Source: Sinomonas sp. ASV486
Lineage (GTDB): Bacteria; Actinomycetota; Actinomycetes; Actinomycetales; Micrococcaceae
NCBI RefSeq assembly: GCF_030908215.1
Contig: NZ_JAVFJK010000005.1
Coordinates: forward strand, 124,001-188,000
Reading direction: 5' to 3'
Length of the DNA: 64,000 nt
Below are positions 43,685-51,510 of the stretch, piece after piece. Each line of letters starts with the position of its first letter. The stretch's first letter is position 1. The notes beneath the pieces were generated by a model that saw only the letters and a program-made list of their open reading frames with translations, was not told the DNA's origin and made no database searches. A program made the position numbers and the translations under genes.

Positions 43685-46392
43685 CGCCGGCTGCTCTCGT
43701 CGCGCTCCCAGGCGCGCTCGCCGCGTGAGCCGATCGCGCCGGGCTGCCGCCGCCCGGCGAGGGCGAACATCGCGTACACAGCGGCATCGATGGCCGACGC
43801 CGGCCCCCGCACCGAGGCGAGGAGCCCACCCACGGTGCGCCCCGGCGTCGCCCGTCCCCCAGAGGCGGACGGCGCCCGGTAGACCCGATGCAGGGTGGAG
43901 ACAAGCGAGCCCGCCGTGCGAGGGGGGCGCACCACGACGGGCTCGCAGCTGATGAAGGTCTTCTGATCGGGTTCGAACACGGTGTCGACGAAGTAGTCGT
44001 CCGCGGCGTCGTAAGGAAACGCGCCGAAGGCCGCATGCCCCGCCTCAGTCATCGCGTAGCAGCCGGCGCCCCAGAGCGCGGCACGGTTCGAGGGGACTCG
44101 GACCCGCGCACGGTAGTACGCGGCGACGAGCGGCCGGCATGCCGAGGTGTCGTACCGGAAGTCCGGACGACCGGCCAGGTACCGCCCGCGGCCCAGTTCG
44201 GTTAGCACGCTCTTCAGGGCCGCGGGCGGAATCTCGATGTCTGCGTCGAGGTAGACGCGGGGCCAGCGCGTTGCGATGGCATCGGCCGCGTTGAGGGCAC
44301 GAGCCTTGCCAGGCTCGGGAAGATCGAGCACACGCACGGCGGGGAGGCCCCCAGCGATCTGTGCGGTCCGGTCCGTGCACGCGTTGCAGGCGACGATCAC
44401 CTCGACCTGGCCGCTCGCGAGCGCGGGGCGGAGGCCTTCGAGCGTCCGCGCGATGACGCGCTCCTCGTTGTGCGCCGGGATGATGACGCACCCCTCTGGA
44501 TGTCCACCGTCGGGCGGGCTCGGGTACGGCTCTGCGTGCGGCAGCCCGCTCCATCGGCCAGGCCGAAGGATGACGCCGAGCGTGTGCCGGTGCCCGGCGT
44601 CAGCGGCCCGGAGCGTCTCACGCATGACGACGGCGGCCGTCGCCAGGGCGGTGGGCACCCCTGGGTGGTTCTTGCGCATGTAGCGGATCCTGTTGACGGC
44701 CATGAGGTCGGCGAGTCCGCGCGACGAACCGCTTCCGGCCCCGGAGTGCATGACCCGCGCGCCCGGCTCGAACCAGACGTCGAAGCCGCGCTCGCGCAGC
44801 GCCCGGCAGTAGTCCGTCTCCTCCGAGTACATGAAGTACCGCTCGTCCCACGGCCCGACGGCGCGCGCGGCCTCCGCGGAGACCATGAGCGCCGCGCCGG
44901 TGGCCCAGTCCACCGTGTGGGCGTGGGCGTAGCTCTCCGGGTCGTAGTCGGTTTCAGCACTCCACTGCGGACGACGGGGGAGCCGGGCCCCGAAGAGCGC
45001 GTCGCCCCAGGCCCGTGCCGCGGTCGGTTCGCGGCGAAGCGACGGGTGGGGCGCGCCGTCGTCCCCCAGCATGAGCGGCACCACGGCGCCAGCCCCGGCC
45101 CGCAGCCGCGCAAGCATCGCATCGACGGCCCCGGGCAGGACGGTCGTGTCGGGGTTGAGTACGAGGTACCCCCCGGCGTCGCCTGCGGCGGCCATCGCGG
45201 CATTGATCCCGCCGGCGTAGCCGAGGTTGCCGCCGGTCTGGAACGCGACGACGTCCGTGAAGGCCTCGCTGCCGTGGGCGAGCGCGTCGAGCGTCTGGGA
45301 ATCCGGGGAGTTGTCGGCGACGACCACGCGCAGCCGGACGCTGCGCGCCGCGCTGCGCAGAGAGTCCAGGAGCGGCCCGATTGAGTCGGCGTTATTGTAG
45401 GTCACGACGAGTGCGGCGACGTCGGCCGGCTCGTCTGCGGGGACGAATCTGCCGTCGGGAAGGGTCCGTGGGTGGAGGGGTTCGCGCCCGCGGCTGGCTG
45501 GATGGGCGGCCAGAGCCGCCGTGCGCGCAGCGGAAGCGCGTGCTGCGTCCGAGAGCGCGATTCGCGTGCCAGCAGCCGAGGCGCTGTTCCGCCGCAGTCG
45601 TGTGTAGGCTTCGGGCCCCTGGACGAGATACCGCTCCGAGAGCCGGCCCGGCTCGAGGGCGAGCCTCCACGCCCACTCGAGCCCGTGCTCCGCGACCCAC
45701 GACGGCGCCCTCCGGACCCGCTCGGCCAGGAAGTCGACCACAGCTCCGAAGGCGAGCAGCACTCGCGCACCGGTCTCGCTGCCGTGCTCGGCGATCCAGA
45801 GCTCCTGGCGGGGCTTACCGAGACCCACCACGAGCAGGTCTGTCCTGGCGTCGGCGATCGATCGGGCGACGGCGCGTGACATCTCCGGGTCCTCGAGCTC
45901 GCCGCGGCTGGGGGTCCAGAAGCCTGCGACGCGCAGGGCCGGGCGGCGCTCGGCGAGGCGTCCGCGGAGGAGGATATGGGACTCCGGGCTCCCGCCGAGG
46001 AACCCGACCCTCAGCCTGTCCTCCTCAGCCCGGTCAAGGACGGGCCCGATGAGGTCGCTGCCGGCGAGCCGTGGCCACGGCCGCCCCGTGATCCGCTCAG
46101 CTTCAGCGGCGAGCGGCGCGCCGTCGAGCAGCGTGAGCCACTCGAGGTCAGTGGCGCCCTCAAGGCAGTGCTGCCAGCGCCCACCCGAGCCGAAGTGGTA
46201 CACATGGTCAAGGTTGGCGGAGACGACTCCGAGGGGAACCCGCCGGTCGAGGCACCCTCCGAGGATCGCCTCGACGGCACCTTCGGCATCCAGGAGCGTC
46301 ACCGTGGTGCCGCCGAGCACGACGGTCCCGCCGGGCACGACGGCGCGGTCCCCGTCTTGTGTGGTCCGGCCCGGCTGGACCTCCGCGCTCAC
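43681..46392 (-). CDS. Three-domain glycosyltransferase fusion: WecG/TagA/CpsF - GT2 - GT2
   Basis: 903 residues. Domain 1 (about 20-260) is WecG/TagA-type, with VVSANLDHVYHFGSG and VVGLGKPRQELWIAEHG. Domain 2 (about 322-600) is a GT2 of the rhamnosyltransferase kind: VAALVVTYNNADSIGPLL, VVADNSPDSQ, GGYLVLNPDTTVLPGAVDA, WDERYFMYSEETDYCRAL. Domain 3 (about 628-850) is another GT2: GCVIIPAHNEERVIARTL, VIVACNACTDRTAQ, RVYLDADIEIPP. There is no clear membrane helix between the domains. One protein could therefore add up to three residues in sequence. It overlaps its neighbours on both sides. The fusion is in one open frame without a stop, so it is not an assembly artefact visible here. Confidence 0.88.
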   Translation of the reverse strand: MSAEVQPGRTTQDGDRAVVPGGTVVLGGTTVTLLDAEGAVEAILGGCLDRRVPLGVVSANLDHVYHFGSGGRWQHCLEGATDLEWLTLLDGAPLAAEAERITGRPWPRLAGSDLIGPVLDRAEEDRLRVGFLGGSPESHILLRGRLAERRPALRVAGFWTPSRGELEDPEMSRAVARSIADARTDLLVVGLGKPRQELWIAEHGSETGARVLLAFGAVVDFLAERVRRAPSWVAEHGLEWAWRLALEPGRLSERYLVQGPEAYTRLRRNSASAAGTRIALSDAARASAARTAALAAHPASRGREPLHPRTLPDGRFVPADEPADVAALVVTYNNADSIGPLLDSLRSAARSVRLRVVVADNSPDSQTLDALAHGSEAFTDVVAFQTGGNLGYAGGINAAMAAAGDAGGYLVLNPDTTVLPGAVDAMLARLRAGAGAVVPLMLGDDGAPHPSLRREPTAARAWGDALFGARLPRRPQWSAETDYDPESYAHAHTVDWATGAALMVSAEAARAVGPWDERYFMYSEETDYCRALRERGFDVWFEPGARVMHSGAGSGSSRGLADLMAVNRIRYMRKNHPGVPTALATAAVVMRETLRAADAGHRHTLGVILRPGRWSGLPHAEPYPSPPDGGHPEGCVIIPAHNEERVIARTLEGLRPALASGQVEVIVACNACTDRTAQIAGGLPAVRVLDLPEPGKARALNAADAIATRWPRVYLDADIEIPPAALKSVLTELGRGRYLAGRPDFRYDTSACRPLVAAYYRARVRVPSNRAALWGAGCYAMTEAGHAAFGAFPYDAADDYFVDTVFEPDQKTFISCEPVVVRPPRTAGSLVSTLHRVYRAPSASGGRATPGRTVGGLLASVRGPASAIDAAVYAMFALAGRRQPGAIGSRGERAWERDESSRR

Positions 46393-46994
46393 GGCCCGAC
46401 CCTCCGCAGGTGTCCGTCCGTCTCCTCATACCGGACCCCGGTGGCAGGGCACAGATAGGCCGAGCCGCGCTCGGTGGGGCCCTCCTCCTTGAGCCGCTGC
46501 CCTGCCTCGCCGACCCAGCCGATCCGGCGTGCCGGCACGCCCGCGACGAGCGCGTAGTCCGGGACGTCCTTCACGACGACGGCGCCCGCCGCCACCATGG
46601 CCCACGCACCAATCTGCACGGGAGCGACGCACACCGCCCGCGCGCCCACGGAAGCGCCCCGGCCGAGATGGACGCCCACCGACGTCCAGTCGTCGGTGTC
46701 CTTGAGCGTCCCGTCGGGGTTCACCGCGCGCGGGGTGAGGTCGTTGGTGAAGATCGCACCCGGCCCAAGGAACGCCCCGTCCTCGATCACTGCGGGCTCA
46801 TAGACGAGTGCGTAGTTCTGGATCTTGCAGCGGTTTCCTATCCGAACGCACGGGCCCACGTAGACCCCGCGGCCCAGGATGCATTCGGCACCGACCTCGG
46901 CGGCCTCTCGGACGTGGGCGTACTGCCACACCACGGTGTCGTTGCCGATAGCAGCGGTCTCCGCGACCTCCGCCGTCGGGTGGATCCGGGCCAT
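46389..46994 (-). CDS. WbpD-like sugar N-acetyltransferase (hexapeptide repeat)
   Basis: 201 residues behind a GGAGGGG ribosome site. The left-handed beta-helix fills most of the chain: IHPTAEVAETAAIGNDTVVW, ECILGRGVYVGPCVRIGNR, KIQNYALVYEPAVIEDGAFL and GPGAIFTNDLTPRAVN, a close match to the WbpD/WlbB pattern, then AGVPARRIGWVGEAG. WbpD acetylates the 3-amino group of UDP-2-acetamido-3-amino-glucuronate. It heads the minus-strand operon; its likely partners (WbpB- and WbpE-like) are in the opposing operon. Residues after about 170 form an extra tail. Confidence 0.87.
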   Translation of the reverse strand: MARIHPTAEVAETAAIGNDTVVWQYAHVREAAEVGAECILGRGVYVGPCVRIGNRCKIQNYALVYEPAVIEDGAFLGPGAIFTNDLTPRAVNPDGTLKDTDDWTSVGVHLGRGASVGARAVCVAPVQIGAWAMVAAGAVVVKDVPDYALVAGVPARRIGWVGEAGQRLKEEGPTERGSAYLCPATGVRYEETDGHLRRVGP

Positions 46995-47340
46995 GGCGCC
47001 CCTCCAATGCCGGTCTGATGGGAGGTCTCTGCCCTCCCGTATCCACGGTCCGAGGCCGGAACCGGGGCGGACAAGGAGGTGCGGGCGAAACGCGTCCTTC
47101 CGGAGCGGGAATCGCGTGGTGGCGGCCCCCGGAACCCTGCACGGACAAGTAGGACGCGGTGCCTGTCCAAGTAGTCACGCGTAGCCGTGTGCGCTGCCCT
47201 GCGTACCGGAGGCGGAGGGCGCGACGGGGCGGGCCGAAGAAACCGTAGAGGTCATTCCAATTGCCCGTGGCGCCTCCTATCCTGATCGAGTCCCACATCG
47301 TGGCTCCGAAGTCGAGCCGCCGCGCGGAGGGGGTCGCTTG
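46995..47340. promoter_or_regulatory. Divergent intergenic region with a candidate promoter
   Basis: 346 bases between the WbpD-like gene (minus) and the GT39 gene (plus). For the plus strand, TTCCAA at 47255-47260 and TATCCT at 47278-47283 are 17 bases apart. Short repeats GGACAAG occur near 47070 and 47142, and an inverted TGTCCAAG-like copy near 47163; these could be operator elements. The minus promoter was not pinned down. Confidence 0.35.
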
Positions 47341-48885
47341 GTGACAGCTCGCGTCATTCAGACACCGGAACGTCGGATACAGCTCCGTTCAGCGTGGCCG
47401 GTCCTTATGGTCCTCGCTGCTGCGGCCGCTCTGCGGTTCTGGCAGCTGGGCAGCCAGCCGCTGTGGATGGATGAGATTGCCTCCCTGCGCAATGCCGAAG
47501 CACTGACGTCCTCGGGCCTATCTGGCTTCGCCGCACAGGACCACGTGGCTCCCCTCTCGGCTGTCCTCGACAGCGCCTCGATTGCTGTCGGTCGAACGGG
47601 GGAGTTCTGGATGCGGCTGCCGGCGGCAGTGGCCGGAACCTTGGCGGCGGGGGCGACATACGTTGTCTCGCGGCGGATCCTCGGGGACCTGGGCATCGCA
47701 TTCGGGGCCGGATTGTTCGCCGCCGTCGCGCCCTTCGCCGTCTGGTTCGGTCAGGAGGCGCGCATGTACTCGCTGCTCCTGCTCATTGCCAATGCATATG
47801 TGTGGGCCTGCTGGGGGCTCATTGACGGAAACATCCGGCGCTGGGATTGGGCCCTGATGGCCCTTACCGCGGGCTTGGGCCTGTGGACCCATCACTACAT
47901 GGCCCTGCTCATCACCGCATTCGGCGTGTTCGCCCTTGCGCGGCGGGGGTTCCGCAATCGAAGCCTTTGGATGTGGGCGGCGACCCAGGCCGTCGCTCTG
48001 GCCGCCTTCGTGCCATGGCTGGTACTCACCGGTGGCCAGGGCAACGCGACGGGCTTTGAGAAATCGGGACAGTTGTTCTGGTTGCCCTATACGCTCTTCT
48101 CGGACGTGGCGGGAATGAGCCTTGGCCCCTCGACGCGTGATCTGCGGCTCAGCAGCACGGCCCAAGTGATCATGCAGAACGCTCCGTCCATCGCGTTGGT
48201 GAGTGCCGCCCTTGCGGCGATTGCGGTTGCCGGCATGCCTGTCCTCTGGCGGCGCAGCAGGGCCGCGGCGGCCTGGATTCTCTGCTGGGGCCTGCTTCCG
48301 CCGACCGTTGCCATCGCGTTGACCTTCGTCGCTGACGTCAGCTACAACACCCGGTACGCCATCACCTCTTTCCCTGCAGTGGCCATTCTCGTTGGTGCCG
48401 CGGGCTCACGCCTTGCCACCGTCTGGTCTGCTCGGGTCGCGGTCGCGCTGACCGCCTGCGTCGTGGCCTGTTCGCTCTCGAACTGGTACACGGACCCCCA
48501 CTATGCGAAGGACGATCTCCGATCACCGGCCGTGACGCTCGCACAGCAGATGGGGCCGAACGATGTCCTGGTGGTGGACAACATGCACGCCCTGCCCTCG
48601 CTCGAGTACTACGGCTGGCGCTGCAGGCCGTCGGATGTGGTGGTGAGCTCTCCCGAGGGCACGAAGGCGGCTGCCCGGGACCTGTCGACCCACATGGAGC
48701 CTCGCACTACATGGCTTCTGGTCTTCCGACCCTGGGAACTCGATCCTCAGGGGTCGCTGCTGGCTGCGCTGGGCGAGGGGCGAGGCGTCGTCGCCGGCGC
48801 GTGGCCGGGCAGCACTCTCATCCGGTACGCAGGGAGCGGCCCGGTGTCGGCGGCCAGCGGGGTAACCGTTGGTTGCCTTGACTGA
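47341..48885 (+). CDS. GT39-type membrane glycosyltransferase (ArnT/PMT-like)
   Basis: 514 residues from the GTG at 47341, 7 bases after GGAGGGGG; a TTG one codon earlier is less well spaced. The first extracytoplasmic loop has the family pattern LGSQPLWMDEIASLRNAEAL, with the acidic pair DE. About 10-11 membrane helices follow, then a C-terminal soluble domain of about 130 residues. These enzymes use polyprenyl-phosphate sugars at the outer face of the membrane to modify glycans, lipids or proteins. It points away from the polysaccharide operon and may decorate its product. Confidence 0.83.
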   Translation: MTARVIQTPERRIQLRSAWPVLMVLAAAAALRFWQLGSQPLWMDEIASLRNAEALTSSGLSGFAAQDHVAPLSAVLDSASIAVGRTGEFWMRLPAAVAGTLAAGATYVVSRRILGDLGIAFGAGLFAAVAPFAVWFGQEARMYSLLLLIANAYVWACWGLIDGNIRRWDWALMALTAGLGLWTHHYMALLITAFGVFALARRGFRNRSLWMWAATQAVALAAFVPWLVLTGGQGNATGFEKSGQLFWLPYTLFSDVAGMSLGPSTRDLRLSSTAQVIMQNAPSIALVSAALAAIAVAGMPVLWRRSRAAAAWILCWGLLPPTVAIALTFVADVSYNTRYAITSFPAVAILVGAAGSRLATVWSARVAVALTACVVACSLSNWYTDPHYAKDDLRSPAVTLAQQMGPNDVLVVDNMHALPSLEYYGWRCRPSDVVVSSPEGTKAAARDLSTHMEPRTTWLLVFRPWELDPQGSLLAALGEGRGVVAGAWPGSTLIRYAGSGPVSAASGVTVGCLD

Positions 48886-48971
48886 AGGGATCCGAAGGGT
48901 GCGGCGCTCTCGACCCGCTGCTCCCGACCGGCCCCTTCGCCGGCGCTAGCCGCCCGGTTTCTGGATCGGCG

Positions 48972-50393
48972 TTAGCCGTCCGCCTCCCGCTCGAACGCAT
49001 CCGGCACGCCGTCGCCGTCGGCGTCGCCGGCTTCGACCGACTCGAGCTGCTGGACGCTCCGGTAGTGCCGGTTGCGGGCGCGGAGCACGACGGCGGCGAG
49101 CAGCGCCGCGGTCAGGGAACCGGCGAGGATCGCGGCCTTGGCGTGTTCCCGGTGGGCCGACGCCTCGTCGAAGGAGAGCTCAGCGATGAGGAGCGAGACC
49201 GTGAAGCCGACGCCCGCGAGCAGGGCCAGCCCGAGCACATCGACCCAGGCTAGGTCGGGGTCCAGATCGGCGTGCCGCGTCTTGGTCACGAGCAAGGTCG
49301 AGCCGAACACCCCTACGGCCTTGCCGACCACGAGGGCCGACGTGATGCCGATCGCCACGGGGTCCCGCACGGCCGAGGCCACGCCGTCCCACCCCCCGAG
49401 GGCCACACCCGCGGAGAAGAACGCGAAGACTGGCACCGCAATGCCGGCGGAGAGCGGCCGCAGGCGTCTCTCGAGGTGCTCGGCGAGGCCGGGCCCGGCG
49501 TCGGGACCACCGGCCTTCTCGCTGCGCAGCACCGGTACCGTGAACGCGAGGAGCACCCCGGCCACGGTCGCGTGCACGCCGGAAGCATGCACGAGCCCCC
49601 ACGTCGCGAGTGCGAGCGGCAGAAGCAGGTACCACGAGCGGATGCGCCGCTGGACGAGGACCGCGAACCCACCGAGTGGTACCAGCGCCAGCGCGAGGTA
49701 GAGGGGCTCGAGGCCGGAGGAGTAGAAGAAGGCGATGATGCCGATCGCGATGAGGTCGTCCACCACGGCGAGCGTGAGCAGGAACGTCCGCAGCGCCGCC
49801 GGCAGGTGGGTGCTGATCACCGCGAGCACGGCGAGTGCGAAGGCGATGTCCGTGGCGGTGGGGATGGCCCAGCCCCTGAGCCCGTCCAGTCCCTGCCCGG
49901 CTGCGCCGGCGCCCAGGCTGACGCCGATGTAGATGAGTGCGGGAACTGCCACGCCGCCGCACGCCGCGACGATCGGCACGATGGCCTTGGCTGGCCGCCG
50001 CAGGTCTCCGGCCACGAACTCCCGCTTGAGCTCGAGCCCTGCGACGAAGAAGAAGAGCGCGAGCAGTCCGTCCGCGGCCCAGGCGCCGAGGCTCAGGTCC
50101 AGATGCCATGGCGCGTAGCCGAAGCGCAGGTCCCGCACGGTCGCGTAGGCGCCGCCCGCCGGGGAATTGGCCCACACGAGCGCGGCGACGGTGGCGATGA
50201 GGAGGAGTGCACCGCCGACGGTCTCCTTCTGCAGGATCTCGGCGATGCGGCGGTACTCGGGGTAGCTTCCGCGGGTCAGTATGCGGGCGGACGGACGACG
50301 GCGCGCGGCCCGGTGGTTCATGCCTGGTCCCATCGGTCGGGGGTTTCCTCGCGGGGAGGACGAATCACACGCCGACCAGACTTCCCGGCACAC
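48972..50393 (-). CDS. nhaA: Na+/H+ antiporter NhaA
   Basis: 473 residues, about 12 membrane helices. The ion-binding region is present ([19 protein letters not shown] and [19 protein letters not shown], with the Asp-Asp pair). Earlier blocks [20 protein letters not shown] and [12 protein letters not shown] also match. The N-terminal cytoplasmic extension is about 40 residues. The C-terminal tail ends with [15 protein letters not shown], a calcium-loop-like motif unusual for NhaA. It is convergent with the GT39 gene and probably monocistronic. Confidence 0.94.
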   Translation of the reverse strand: MCREVWSACDSSSPRGNPRPMGPGMNHRAARRRPSARILTRGSYPEYRRIAEILQKETVGGALLLIATVAALVWANSPAGGAYATVRDLRFGYAPWHLDLSLGAWAADGLLALFFFVAGLELKREFVAGDLRRPAKAIVPIVAACGGVAVPALIYIGVSLGAGAAGQGLDGLRGWAIPTATDIAFALAVLAVISTHLPAALRTFLLTLAVVDDLIAIGIIAFFYSSGLEPLYLALALVPLGGFAVLVQRRIRSWYLLLPLALATWGLVHASGVHATVAGVLLAFTVPVLRSEKAGGPDAGPGLAEHLERRLRPLSAGIAVPVFAFFSAGVALGGWDGVASAVRDPVAIGITSALVVGKAVGVFGSTLLVTKTRHADLDPDLAWVDVLGLALLAGVGFTVSLLIAELSFDEASAHREHAKAAILAGSLTAALLAAVVLRARNRHYRSVQQLESVEAGDADGDGVPDAFEREADG

Positions 50394-50421
50394 CTGACAA
50401 TGATTCTATCGCCAGATACGC

Positions 50422-50461
50422 AGGATGCTCCGGCCGCCGCACGCGGTGGCCGGAGCATCCT
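50422..50461 (-). terminator. Hairpin terminator after the DUF2505/SCO4848-like pair
   Basis: A 17-bp stem with one G-U pair (50422-50438 with 50445-50461) and a 6-base loop. It lies downstream of the minus-strand gene ending at 50539 and just upstream of nhaA, insulating that gene. Confidence 0.75.
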
Positions 50462-50538
50462 GTTCGCCTTCGGCATCGTCCCGGACGTCCCCCGCCCCGG
50501 AACAGCCGTCTCTCTCCGAGCAAACCCCTCAGGGTGGG

Positions 50539-50760
50539 TCAGGAGAAGAGCGTCCTGACGCCCACCACGGCCACCGCGACACCCAACGTCACGGAGACCG
50601 ACACGAGCAGCAGGTGGACGGTCAGGAACCGCGTTGCGCGGCCCTGCTCATCCTTGGCCCGCGGATCCTTCATGATCCGGCGGAGGAACTGCGGCCACAC
50701 CACAAGGTTCCACACGCCGGCCACGATGAGCAGCCAGGACAGGGCGACGGGGAGCTGCAT
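50539..50760 (-). CDS. SCO4848-like small membrane protein
   Basis: 73 residues from the ATG at 50760, whose A is shared with the TGA of the previous gene. Two membrane helices (LPVALSWLLIVAGVWNLVVW and LLLVSVSVTLGVAVAVVGV) flank a charged loop (RRIMKDPRAKDEQG). The pattern matches the actinobacterial SCO4848 family, whose function is unknown. A longer frame upstream is a shadow of DUF2505. Confidence 0.8.
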   Translation of the reverse strand: MQLPVALSWLLIVAGVWNLVVWPQFLRRIMKDPRAKDEQGRATRFLTVHLLLVSVSVTLGVAVAVVGVRTLFS

Positions 50761-51263
50761 CAGCCGATCTCCCCGGCGAGCCAGGCCTCGGCCTGCGTCG
50801 CCTGGAGGTTGAGGGCCTTGCCGACCATCGGCTCGGCCGCGGAGGCGATCTTGCCGCCGAGCAGCGGCACGGAGGAGGTCACGGTGCCGTTGAGCTCGAT
50901 GCGGGTTGCCGCACCTTCGGCCGCGAGGCGCTGGACGGCGGCAACGTCGACCGGGGCGCCGGCGACCTTGACCTTGATGTCGGCCTGACGGGAACCGTCG
51001 GCCTCGGGTGCGCCCCAGGTCTCGGTCTGCGTGACGTTGAGGAACTCGCCGACCACCTTGCGGGCGATCTCGGGCAGGCGCTGGGTGGGGAGCTTGCGAA
51101 CGACCGTCGCGGTGAACGCGCCGGCCACGTCGCCGTCGACCGAGAACGACTCGAGGCGGCCGCCCACGAGCTCGCTCACGTGGCGCTGGAATGCCTCGTC
51201 GGCGAACACCGCCGCAACGCGGTCGACGGAGAAGTTGAGGGTCTGGCTGGCTGACAGTGCCAA
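50760..51263 (-). CDS. DUF2505 family protein
   Basis: 167 residues with a TTG start behind AAGGACCCCC. The sequence (LSASQTLNFSVDRVAAVFAD, then VTQTETWGAP and IELNGTVTSSVPLLGGKIA) matches DUF2505, a START/SRPBCC-like fold common in actinobacteria. It is probably a soluble lipid- or small-ligand-binding protein. It is coupled to the small membrane protein after it, suggesting joint work at the membrane. The function is unproven. Confidence 0.85.
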   Translation of the reverse strand: MALSASQTLNFSVDRVAAVFADEAFQRHVSELVGGRLESFSVDGDVAGAFTATVVRKLPTQRLPEIARKVVGEFLNVTQTETWGAPEADGSRQADIKVKVAGAPVDVAAVQRLAAEGAATRIELNGTVTSSVPLLGGKIASAAEPMVGKALNLQATQAEAWLAGEIG

Positions 51264-51510
51264 GGGGGTCCTTCCGTAGCATGGGGTGTTCCGGAGGTGA
51301 TCCGGGGTGGGCGCGGGGGCGCGCCGAAGACCATCCTAGGGTGCCTAGCGCGCCCTCCCGGACCCCGTGACCGGCAGGGCCGGACCAGTGGCGGCTGCAT
51401 TGGCTAAGCTGGAACCGCCCCCGCCACTCACGCCAGTGCCGTTCTCCCGTGGCGGGGTTGTCGTGTTGTCACCTGCGCGGACCGCATCCCGTGCGAGTTG
51501 AGGAGCCAAA

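Noticed and set aside
23160-47340. Possible genomic island with mobile-element borders
   Set aside because: The polysaccharide locus is accessory in character, but no transposase, integrase, tRNA-adjacent repeat or att-like duplication was seen at its ends.
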